NCBI RefSeq assembly: GCF_001748085.1
Contig: NZ_BBZK01000012.1
Span: forward strand, 81,222 to 145,221
Source: Streptomyces sp. TP-A0874
Lineage (GTDB): Bacteria > Actinomycetota > Actinomycetes > Streptomycetales > Streptomycetaceae
Direction: 5' to 3'
DNA length: 64,000 nucleotides
The first letter of the stretch is position 1. Each line of letters opens with the position of its first letter. A program made the translations under genes and the position numbers. A model generated the notes under the pieces. It ran no database searches and had not been told where the DNA came from. It saw only the letters and a list, made by a program, of their open reading frames with translations. Positions 34,509 to 41,615 of the stretch are shown here, one piece after another.

Positions 34509-35530
34509 CCGCCGTCACCGGCACCGCCGTAAAGGCGCTTCTCACCTCTTCGACCACCGTGACCGTGCGGCCTCGCTACGAGGGGTCCAACATCGGCACC
34601 TGGATCGGCTTCAAGCACATCAACTACCTGATCGAGGAGGCCGTCCTCGACCACTTCCGGCAGGCCGGCCTGCCGGCCCGCGGGCTCTACGGCGACCACG
34701 GCCTGGGTCTCGACCTGGTTGGTCTCGACACCCGGATCCTCAGCTCGATCCACATGGACGACGAGGTCCGCGCCGAGGTGCGGCCGTTCACCCGGGACGG
34801 CGACGAGACCATCGGCTTCAAGGTGGCCCTGCACGTCGAGCGGGACGGCGTCGACGAGAAGGCCATCACCTCCAAGGTGCGGGTGTCGCTCCGGATCGAC
34901 GACTACCTGGAGCCGGCCGCCGAGGTCCCCGCCGAACTGGCCGGGTACGCGGTGCGGAAGCTCGGTGACGACCTGGACGAGAAGCCGGCGGTCACCCCGG
35001 CCGAGGTGACCGCCGCGGTCGCCGAGGCGCTGTCCTCCCGGCCCGCGGAGGCCGACGGGACCGACCCGGTGCTGGCGGCGCTCACCGCCGGGCAGAACGC
35101 CTACGCCTGGAAGTGGCGGATCGGCTACCCCTACTGCCACTTCACCGAGCGGCTCCAGATGTCCGGCTACCTCCGGCTGATGGAGGAGGCCAAGGACCGC
35201 TTCGTCTACGACCGCGGCATCTCCATCAAGACGCTGCTGGACGAGTGCAAGTGGATCCCGGCCGTCCCGCACTCGCAGATCCGCATCCTCGACGAGGCGC
35301 GGATGGAGGAGGACCTCTACACGGTCTACACCGTCGAGAACATCTTCAAGGACTTCGTCTACACCTCCCGGATGGACTGCTACGTGGTCCGCGACGGCGA
35401 GCTCGTGCTGGTCGCGACGGGCAAGATCACCCACGGCTACGCGGTGATCGAGAACCGCCGTGACTGGGGCCTGGTCAGCTTCGACGAGCGGGTGCTCGCG
35501 GCCCTGCGCGGTGACGCGCGCTCCGCGTGA
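34505..35530 (+). CDS. Double-hotdog thioesterase-like protein
   Basis: 341 residues with two hotdog halves. Half 1 (about 15-135) has VRPRYEGSNIGTWIGFKHINYLIEEAVLDHFRQAG. Half 2 (about 195-335) has YPYCHFTERLQMSGYLRLMEEAKDRFVYDRG and VTGK-like VATGKITHGYAVIE. This is the acyl-CoA thioesterase/4-hydroxybenzoyl-CoA thioesterase superfamily; a dehydratase role is also possible for a hotdog protein in a PKS operon. It is coupled to the hydrolase by ATGA overlap. The 55-bp gap after it is the first break in the coupled run. Confidence 0.82.
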   Translation: MTAVTGTAVKALLTSSTTVTVRPRYEGSNIGTWIGFKHINYLIEEAVLDHFRQAGLPARGLYGDHGLGLDLVGLDTRILSSIHMDDEVRAEVRPFTRDGDETIGFKVALHVERDGVDEKAITSKVRVSLRIDDYLEPAAEVPAELAGYAVRKLGDDLDEKPAVTPAEVTAAVAEALSSRPAEADGTDPVLAALTAGQNAYAWKWRIGYPYCHFTERLQMSGYLRLMEEAKDRFVYDRGISIKTLLDECKWIPAVPHSQIRILDEARMEEDLYTVYTVENIFKDFVYTSRMDCYVVRDGELVLVATGKITHGYAVIENRRDWGLVSFDERVLAALRGDARSA

Positions 35531-35585
35531 CCGGGCACCGCGGCGGCAGCGACCGCCGGCACGACAACCGAAGGGTGTGTTCCGC

Positions 35586-36698
35586 ATGACGTCATCCGCG
35601 GTCTCCGCCGCGACCGGCGAGCGTCGGCCGGTCATCACGGCCTGGTCGGCCGTCTCACCGTTCGGCATCGGCCGGACGGCCTTCAGCGAGGGGATGCGGG
35701 AACGCCGCACCACGGTCGCCGAGGTCGGCGAGGGCTTCGGGGCCACCCCCGAGGGCGCCGCCTGCACGGTGCCCGACTTCGACATCCGCAAGGTGCTCGG
35801 CCGCAAGGGCACCCGGTCGATGGACCGGGTCAGCGGGCTCACCGTGGTCGCGGTCGGGGCGCTGCTGGACGACGCCGAACGGAACCGGGCCGTCTCGACC
35901 GGGGAGCGCGCGGCGTTGGCGCTGGGGACCACCACCGGCAGCGCCCAGTCGATGATGGACTTCATCCGCGACTCCTACACCGGCGACCAGCCCTACTTCG
36001 TGGACCCGGCCCGGTTCCCGAACGCGGTGATGAACTGCGCCGCCGGGCAGAGCGCCATCTGGCACCAGCTCAAGGGGCCGAACACGACGATCGCCGGCGG
36101 GCACACCGCCGGCCTGCACGCGCTCAACTACTCCCGCCGACTGCTGGCCGCCGGCCGCGCGGAGACGGTGCTGTGCGGCGCCGCGGAGGAGTTCTCCTCG
36201 GCGCGTGCCTGGCTGGAGCACCACAGCAGCGAGGCCACCGACAGCACCCCGCACCTGGGCGAGGGCTGCGCGGTGCTGCTGGTCGAGCCGCCCGGCGGCG
36301 CGGACCAGCCGGTGCTCGCGGAGATCCTCGCCGTCGAGACGGCCGTCTGCCTGGACGGCGACGTGGGGCCGGTGCTCACCCAGTGCCTGCGCCGCGGGCT
36401 GCGGCGGGCCGAGGTCGAACTCTCCGAGATCGTCGCCGTCGCCCGCTCCGGTGCCCCGGGCAAGGAGGGGGAGGCGGAGCGGGCCGCCGTCCAGGAGGTG
36501 CTCGCCGACGCCTCGGCGGTCGATCTGAACCCCGCGGAACTGATCGGCGACACCGGCGCCGCGGCGGCCGCCTTCCAGGCGGCGGCCCTGCTCGCCTACG
36601 CCGAGGACCAGCCGGAGCGGGCCGCGGGCCGAGTGGGCGTGCTCACCTCGGTCGACCGCACCGGTTCGGTCGGCTGCGCCGTCATCGCACTGCGCTGA
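35586..36698 (+). CDS. Ketosynthase-like protein 2 without active-site Cys
   Basis: 370 residues. The nucleophile region is TTIAGGHTAGLHALN, with no Cys (His173 by my alignment), and the C-terminal half lacks HGTGT and GHS, keeping only IGDTGAAAAAFQAAALLAYA. The N-terminal half is KS-like (VITAWSAVSPFGIG, TTTGSAQSMMDFI). It is the second Cys-less partner in the cluster. Two active and two inactive ketosynthase proteins would fit two KS/CLF pairs. It precedes the second ACP. Confidence 0.85.
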   Translation: MTSSAVSAATGERRPVITAWSAVSPFGIGRTAFSEGMRERRTTVAEVGEGFGATPEGAACTVPDFDIRKVLGRKGTRSMDRVSGLTVVAVGALLDDAERNRAVSTGERAALALGTTTGSAQSMMDFIRDSYTGDQPYFVDPARFPNAVMNCAAGQSAIWHQLKGPNTTIAGGHTAGLHALNYSRRLLAAGRAETVLCGAAEEFSSARAWLEHHSSEATDSTPHLGEGCAVLLVEPPGGADQPVLAEILAVETAVCLDGDVGPVLTQCLRRGLRRAEVELSEIVAVARSGAPGKEGEAERAAVQEVLADASAVDLNPAELIGDTGAAAAAFQAAALLAYAEDQPERAAGRVGVLTSVDRTGSVGCAVIALR

Positions 36699-36762
36699 CC
36701 GACCACCGGAACCACCAGCTCAACCCGTGAAACCCGACGAAGAACAGAGGAAGACGACAAGC

Positions 36763-37011
36763 ATGAGTGCTCCTGCGGTACTGGACAAGGAAGACCTGCG
36801 CGAGACGGTCGCACAGGCCCTGGACACCGAGGCGGACCAGGTCACCGACACCGCGAGCTTCGTGGACGACCTGGAGGTCGACTCGCTGATGTCGCTCGAG
36901 GTGGTGGTGGTCCTGGAGAAGAAGTACGGGGTGAAGTTCCAGGAGGCCGAGCTGAAGCAGGTCAGCTGCCTGCAGAACGCCTACGACCTGCTCGTGGAGA
37001 AGCTGGCCTGA
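36763..37011 (+). CDS. Acyl carrier protein 2
   Basis: 82 residues from ATG 36763 (frame open from GTG 36727). The phosphopantetheine site is DDLEVDSLMSLEVVVVLEKKYGV (Ser in DSL). It is clearly different from ACP1 in sequence. Its stop overlaps the start of the first dehydratase (TGATG). Two ACPs beside two KS pairs suggest that different stages of chain building use different carriers. Confidence 0.93.
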   Translation: MSAPAVLDKEDLRETVAQALDTEADQVTDTASFVDDLEVDSLMSLEVVVVLEKKYGVKFQEAELKQVSCLQNAYDLLVEKLA

Positions 37012-37493
37012 TGACCGCTTTGACGACACCGGCGACCGAGCCGGAGCGGGCGACCGGGCTGCGCGCCGGTCCGGTCGCCGGGGCCGTCGAAGTGCTCGAG
37101 GCCCCCGGGGAGTCGCAGACCGCCGTCCGCTTCACCGTCTCCGCCGACGAGTTGGTGCTCCCCGGCCACTACCCGGGCTTCCCGATCTTCCCCGGCGTCT
37201 GCCTGGTCGAGTGCGTGCACACCGGGGCGCTGGCCACCGCACCGGGTCGGCCGGCCGGGATCCGGCTGGCCGGGATCGAGTCGGCGCGCTTCACCGGGCC
37301 GGTCTTCCCGGGCGACGAGTTCACCGTGACCATGGACTGGAAGGCGGTCGAAGGGGGTTGGCGCTGCAAGGCCAAGCTCCGCTCGCAGCGCGGAGACGCC
37401 GCCCAGGTGCGGCTGCGCTACCAGACCTTCGGGGACGGCGAGGGCGTCGACGCCCGGTCGGCCGCCACCGCGCAGAACCACGAGGACGGCTGA
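37011..37493 (+). CDS. FabZ-like dehydratase subunit A (catalytic His and Glu present)
   Basis: 160 residues, single hotdog. The active-site helix reads LVLPGHYPGFPIFPGVCLVECVH, with His53 and Glu67 in FabZ spacing. The canonical N-terminal FabZ motif (PHRYPMLLVD type) is missing and replaced by an unrelated lead. The following gene has exactly that missing motif and lacks the His, so the two probably form one heterodimeric 3-hydroxyacyl-ACP dehydratase. It is coupled to ACP2 and separated by 1 nt from subunit B. Confidence 0.87.
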   Translation: MTALTTPATEPERATGLRAGPVAGAVEVLEAPGESQTAVRFTVSADELVLPGHYPGFPIFPGVCLVECVHTGALATAPGRPAGIRLAGIESARFTGPVFPGDEFTVTMDWKAVEGGWRCKAKLRSQRGDAAQVRLRYQTFGDGEGVDARSAATAQNHEDG

Positions 37494-37494
37494 C

Positions 37495-38034
37495 GTGACC
37501 GCGACTCAGGCGCAGATCCGCGGCAGGTTGCCGCACCGCTACCCGATGCTGCTGGTGGACCGGGTGACCGAGGTCAGCCCCGGCGAGCGGCTCACCGCCC
37601 TGAAGGCCGTGAGCTGCAACGAGCCCTGGTACGCCGGGCTCGGACCGGACACCCCGGACGAGGGCTTCGGGTATCCGCAGACGCTGCTGATCGAGTCCTG
37701 GTGCCAGGCCGCCGGCGTGCTGGCGACCTGGGAGGACCCCAACCCCGACGTGCTGGACGGGCAGGTGATGCTCTTCGGCGGGATGTCCGGCGTGGAGTAC
37801 CACCGCACCGTCTTCCCCGGAGACGTCCTCGAACACCGGGTGGCCATCTCCCGAGCGCTCGGCGACACCGTGATCTGCGAGGGCCAGAGCCTGGTCGACG
37901 GGGAGCCGGTGATGACCGTCGAGCGGTGCGTGATGGCCTTCCGCCCCGCCGAAGCGCTCCGTCCGACCGAAGAGCCGAGCCCCGCCCAAGACCCGCGGCC
38001 AGCCGAGCCGACGGCCGACGCACAGACCGACTGA
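37495..38034 (+). CDS. FabZ-like dehydratase subunit B (His-less)
   Basis: 179 residues. The N terminus has the canonical FabZ segment RGRLPHRYPMLLVDRVTEV, but the active-site region reads PWYAGLGPDTPDEGFGYPQTLLIESWCQAAGV. The usual GHFPG His is absent while Glu67 is kept. The last 30 residues are a Pro/Glu tail. It is complementary to subunit A; mycobacterial HadAB/HadBC are a known precedent for split dehydratases. It acts after the ketoreductase to leave a C=C bond. Confidence 0.85.
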   Translation: MTATQAQIRGRLPHRYPMLLVDRVTEVSPGERLTALKAVSCNEPWYAGLGPDTPDEGFGYPQTLLIESWCQAAGVLATWEDPNPDVLDGQVMLFGGMSGVEYHRTVFPGDVLEHRVAISRALGDTVICEGQSLVDGEPVMTVERCVMAFRPAEALRPTEEPSPAQDPRPAEPTADAQTD

Positions 38035-38044
38035 CGGAAGAGAC

Positions 38045-38794
38045 ATGGACGACAACACCACCACGCGCACCGCCCTGGTCTCCGGGGGGTCCCGCGGCAT
38101 CGGCCGGGCGACCGTGCTGGCCCTCGCCCGCGACGGATTCCACGTCGCGTTCTGCTACCGGTCGGACGAGACCGCCGCGTTGGAACTGGAGAAGGAGGTC
38201 GCCGAGACCGGAGGGCGCGCCACCGGCCGCCGGGTCGACGTGGCCGACGCCGCCGCGGTGCGCGCCTGGGTCGCCGAGGTCGAGGAGGGCATCGGCCCGG
38301 TCGACGTCGCGGTCACCGCGGCCGGCATCACCCGGGACAACCCGCTGGTCCTGATGGAGGACGAGCAGTGGCACCAGGTGATCGAGACCAACCTGGACGG
38401 CGTCTACCACGTCTGCCGCTCGGTGGTGTTCGGGATGATGAAGCGCCGGGCCGGCGCCATCGTCAACATCTCCTCGGTGGCGGGTGTGTACGGCCACGCC
38501 TCGCAGACGAACTACGCGGCCTCCAAGGCCGGCATCATCGGCTTCTCCCGGTCGCTCGCCAAGGAGGTGGGCCGGTCCGGGATCCGGGTCAACGTGGTGG
38601 CTCCGGGCTTCATCGAGACCGACATGACCACCGCGATGAACGAGAAGGCGCGCAAGGACGCCCTGAAGGCCATTCCGCTGCGCAGGATGGGCCGGGCGGA
38701 GGAGGTGGCCGACATGGTCGCCTACCTCGCCTCCGACCGTGCCGAGTACGTGACCGGATCCGTCCTGCAGATCGACGGTGGAATTACCATCTGA
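38045..38794 (+). CDS. 3-oxoacyl-ACP reductase (FabG-like ketoreductase)
   Basis: 249 residues, short-chain dehydrogenase. The NADPH loop is LVSGGSRGIGRATVLALA with basic CYRSDE following strand 2, and the catalytic Ser-Tyr-Lys are in IVNISSVAGVYG and NYAASKAGIIGF. APGFIETDMTTAMNEKAR is the usual FabG loop. It reduces the beta-keto group during chain building. It is the only FabG-type KR in the operon and sits right after the dehydratase pair; no enoylreductase is seen. Confidence 0.94.
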   Translation: MDDNTTTRTALVSGGSRGIGRATVLALARDGFHVAFCYRSDETAALELEKEVAETGGRATGRRVDVADAAAVRAWVAEVEEGIGPVDVAVTAAGITRDNPLVLMEDEQWHQVIETNLDGVYHVCRSVVFGMMKRRAGAIVNISSVAGVYGHASQTNYAASKAGIIGFSRSLAKEVGRSGIRVNVVAPGFIETDMTTAMNEKARKDALKAIPLRRMGRAEEVADMVAYLASDRAEYVTGSVLQIDGGITI

Positions 38795-38826
38795 TGATTG
38801 ACGACCGATAACCTCAGGAGTTCGCC

Positions 38827-39465
38827 ATGGCCCGACGGCCGCCGCGCTGGTATTTCTCCTTCCGAAGCCCCTACTCCTGGATGGCCTACCGGGACCTGCT
38901 GGAGCACTATCCCGACGTGGCGGACGCCATCGAATGGCACCCGTGCTGGGAGCCGGAGGAGCCCGTCCAGCAGCAACTGGACAGTGCGGGCGTGCGGCTT
39001 CCGTACGTCCCGATGTCCAAGGAGAAGCACTTCTACATCCTCCAGGACGTCCGCCGGCTCTCCCGGGAGCGGAACCTGACCATGACCTGGCCGCTGGACG
39101 AGGCGCCCCGTTGGGAGGTCTCGCACCTGGCGTACCTGGTCGCGGAGGAGCAGGGGCTGGGCAGGGAGTTCATCGCAGCCGTCTACCGGGCGCGTTGGGA
39201 GAACGGCCAGAACATCTCCGACCCGGAGGTCATCGGCGCGATCGGCAAGGAGCTCGGCCTCCCGCCGGAGCTGCTGGCCGGAGCACACGAGGACCCGGCC
39301 GTAAGGGAGCGGGGCATCACGGCTCTGAACAACGTCCACCGGGACGGGGTGTTCGGGGTGCCCTTCTTCATCAACGGGTTCGAGAAGTTCTGGGGCATGG
39401 ACCGGCTGGCCGGCTTCGCGGCGTCGATGCGCGCCCGGGCCGAGAAGGCCGGTGACCGCCCCTGA
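38827..39465 (+). CDS. DsbA-fold isomerase (HCCA isomerase/FrnE-like)
   Basis: 212 residues. The thioredoxin-like fold starts WYFSFRSPYSWMAYRDLLEHYP. The catalytic loop is SPYS (residues 14-17) rather than CxxC, as in glutathione-type 2-hydroxychromene-2-carboxylate isomerases, and VFGVPFFINGFEKFWGMDRL is the cis-Pro strand and C-terminal helix of the family. Actinobacteria lack glutathione, so a mycothiol or no cofactor role is possible. In a reducing type II PKS operon a role in polyene double-bond isomerisation is an attractive inference. Confidence 0.85.
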   Translation: MARRPPRWYFSFRSPYSWMAYRDLLEHYPDVADAIEWHPCWEPEEPVQQQLDSAGVRLPYVPMSKEKHFYILQDVRRLSRERNLTMTWPLDEAPRWEVSHLAYLVAEEQGLGREFIAAVYRARWENGQNISDPEVIGAIGKELGLPPELLAGAHEDPAVRERGITALNNVHRDGVFGVPFFINGFEKFWGMDRLAGFAASMRARAEKAGDRP

Positions 39466-39516
39466 GCGCCACGTCGGGGCGGACCGCCCGGCACCACACC
39501 GAGAGATGAGAAACCC

Positions 39517-39538
39517 GGACCGAGCCAGGGCTCGGTCC
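39517..39538 (+). other. Hairpin directly upstream of the MbtH gene
   Basis: GGACCGAGCC (39517-39526) and GGCTCGGTCC (39529-39538) are perfect complements separated by two bases, followed by TT. It ends 9 nt before the GAGGAGA ribosome site of the MbtH gene. It may be an intra-operon attenuator or processing site separating PKS from NRPS genes. Confidence 0.6.
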
Positions 39539-39560
39539 TTCACGAGCGAGGAGAACGATC

Positions 39561-39773
39561 GTGGCGACCAACCCCTTCGAGGACGACAACGCCGAGTACT
39601 ACGTCCTGGTCAACGAGGAGAACCAGCACTCCCTGTGGCCGGCCTTCGCCGAGGTGCCCGCCGGCTGGACCGTCGTGCACGGTAAGGACGGCCGGCAGGC
39701 CTGCCTGGACTACATCAACGAGAACTGGACCGACATGCGGCCCAAGAGCCTCGCGATGGCGATGGACTCCTGA
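39561..39773 (+). CDS. MbtH-like NRPS chaperone
   Basis: 70 residues, the standard length. The diagnostic pattern is present: NPFEDDNAEYYVLVNEENQHSLWP, PAGWTVVHG and CLDYINENWTDMRPKSL, including the three conserved Trp. MbtH proteins bind the N-terminal part of adenylation domains and are needed for their folding or activity. Start GTG 39561 follows GAGGAGA. It lies between the PKS block and the NRPS genes. Confidence 0.96.
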   Translation: MATNPFEDDNAEYYVLVNEENQHSLWPAFAEVPAGWTVVHGKDGRQACLDYINENWTDMRPKSLAMAMDS

Positions 39774-39964
39774 GGCCTGCGTCCGACCCGGGCCCGGTCC
39801 CACACCGGAGTCGGACGACGACCTCTGACGGCTACGGGCCGCCGACCGGCCGCCGCGCGGCCGGTTGGGACCACATCCGCGACGGGCGTTGGCAGGTAGT
39901 TGCCGCGCCCGTTGCCGCTGTCCGCGGCCCGTGCGACCGTGAACCGGATTTCCTCCTGCCTTGA

Positions 39965-40690
39965 ATGTCGAGAAAGCGATTGTCGCTCATGGAATTTTCG
40001 CTGGTGTGCCTGCCCTTCGCCGGGGGCGGCGCGGGCTTCTACCGTGGCTGGAAGGAGCTTCCCGAGGGGGCTCCTCGGATCGTCCCGGTACAGCTCCCGG
40101 GGCGTGAGGAACGCTTCATCGACGAGCCCTACCGCGATGTGGTGCGGGCCGCCGAGGAGCTCGCCCCGCAGTTGGAGAAGGGGCTCGCCGAGGACGGCCG
40201 CCCGGTGGCGATCTTCGGCCACAGCCTGGGCGCCGTGCTGGCCTACGAGTTCGCGCGGCAGCTGGAGAAGAGCGGCGTCCTCGACCTCCGCCACCTGTTC
40301 GTGAGCGGCTCCCCGGGGCCGTGGACCGGGCGCACCGGCCGGGCCACCGGTCTGGCCGACGACGAGTTCCTCGCCCGCGTCCAGGAGTTCGCCGGTTACC
40401 AGCACGACGCGCTGGCCGACCCGGACATGCGGGAGCTGCTGCTGCCGCTGCTCCGGGCCGACGTGGAGATGCACGAGAACTACAAGCCGGTCTCCGACGA
40501 ACCGCTGTCGGTCCCGATCACCTCCCTCCGCGGCAGCGAGGACGAGCTGGTCTCCCGGGAGGAGGCAGAGCAGTGGCGGGCCGCCACCAGCGGCGCCTTC
40601 GAGCTGGTCGAGATCCCCGGCCAGCACATGTACCTGACCGACTCCCCGCTTCCGCTGCTGGAGCAGGTCTCCCGGACGCTGGGCCGGTAG
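39965..40690 (+). CDS. Second type II thioesterase
   Basis: 241 residues. It has CLPFAGGGAGFYRGWKELP, VQLPGREERFIDEPY, the elbow AIFGHSLGAVLAYEFARQ with Ser87, LRGSEDELVSREEAEQW (acid region) and His in IPGQHMYLTDS. It is the typical NRPS-associated editing thioesterase and lies upstream of the NRPS genes. The start could also be ATG 39989 (MEFSLVCLPF), eight residues later. It is only distantly similar to the one at 29017. Confidence 0.92.
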   Translation: MSRKRLSLMEFSLVCLPFAGGGAGFYRGWKELPEGAPRIVPVQLPGREERFIDEPYRDVVRAAEELAPQLEKGLAEDGRPVAIFGHSLGAVLAYEFARQLEKSGVLDLRHLFVSGSPGPWTGRTGRATGLADDEFLARVQEFAGYQHDALADPDMRELLLPLLRADVEMHENYKPVSDEPLSVPITSLRGSEDELVSREEAEQWRAATSGAFELVEIPGQHMYLTDSPLPLLEQVSRTLGR

Positions 40691-40723
40691 GGCGAGCGCC
40701 GGCGAGCTGAGAGAAGGCGGAAG

Positions 40724-41548
40724 ATGCTGCTGCAAGGCAAGAATGCCGTGGTCACCGGCGCCGCTCGGGGACTGGGGCGGGCCTGTGCCCTGCGCTTCGC
40801 GGAGGCCGGCGCCGATCTGGTGCTGATCGACGTCGGCCAGGACATCGCCGGTGTGCCCTACCCGCTGGGCTCGGAGAGCCAGCTGGAGCACACCGCCGAG
40901 CTGTGCCGCAAGTACGGCGGTTCGGTGCTCACCGTCACCGCCGACGTCCGGGAACCGCGCGACGTGGAGCGCGCGGTGGGGCAGGCGCTGGACCGCTACG
41001 GCACCCTCCAGGTGCTGGTGAACGGCGCCGGCATCGCCGCGCCGTCCGGCAAGGCGGTCCACGAGATCACCGAGGACGAGTGGGACCTCATGATCGACGT
41101 GGACCTCAGCGGTGCCTGGCGGATGATGAAGGCCGTGGTCCCGGGGATGGTCGAGCAGCACGCGGGCAGCATCATCAACATCTCCTCCACCGCCGGGTTG
41201 GTCGGCTACCGCCACTTCGCCGGCTACTCGGCCGCCAAGCACGGCCTGATCGGGCTGACCAAGGCGGCCGCGCTGGACTACGCGCCGTTCCGGGTGCGAG
41301 TGAACGCGCTCTGCCCCGGCTCGGTCCGGGACGACCCGGTCTTCGAGGGCCGCATGCTGGCGGAGATCGCCCGCTCGCTGGACGTCGCGGTCGACGAACA
41401 CGAGCAGATCTTCGTGCAGGCGCAGCCGATGAACGCGCTGATCGAGCCGGACGACATCGCCGGTGCGGCGCTCTACCTGGCCGGCGACGACTCCCGCCAA
41501 GTGACCGGCACCACGCTCACCGTGGACGGCGGTTTCAGCGCCCGCTGA
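40724..41548 (+). CDS. Short-chain dehydrogenase/reductase
   Basis: 274 residues. The cofactor loop VVTGAARGLGRACALRFAEAGADLVLIDVG has an Asp after strand 2, favouring NAD(H). The catalytic residues are Ser in NISSTAGLVG, Tyr in GYSAAKHGLIGLTKAAAL and the Lys beside it. There is an insert after strand 2 and a long C-terminal loop (LNVAVDEHEQ-type region near 220). It is different from the FabG-like KR. Possible roles are tailoring of an amino acid or of the acyl group. Confidence 0.9.
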   Translation: MLLQGKNAVVTGAARGLGRACALRFAEAGADLVLIDVGQDIAGVPYPLGSESQLEHTAELCRKYGGSVLTVTADVREPRDVERAVGQALDRYGTLQVLVNGAGIAAPSGKAVHEITEDEWDLMIDVDLSGAWRMMKAVVPGMVEQHAGSIINISSTAGLVGYRHFAGYSAAKHGLIGLTKAAALDYAPFRVRVNALCPGSVRDDPVFEGRMLAEIARSLDVAVDEHEQIFVQAQPMNALIEPDDIAGAALYLAGDDSRQVTGTTLTVDGGFSAR

Positions 41549-41615
41549 CCCCTGGCCCTGTCCCCGACCCCTCCAGCTTCTCGCACAACAACTCCACTTG
41601 GCAGGAGATCTGCTC

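Noticed and set aside
29921..41548. Aromatic ring-forming oxidase expected for a cinnamoyl cap
   Set aside because: No desaturase, P450 or flavin oxidase gene is visible in this window, so I do not claim a cinnamoyl group; such a gene could lie beyond 64000.
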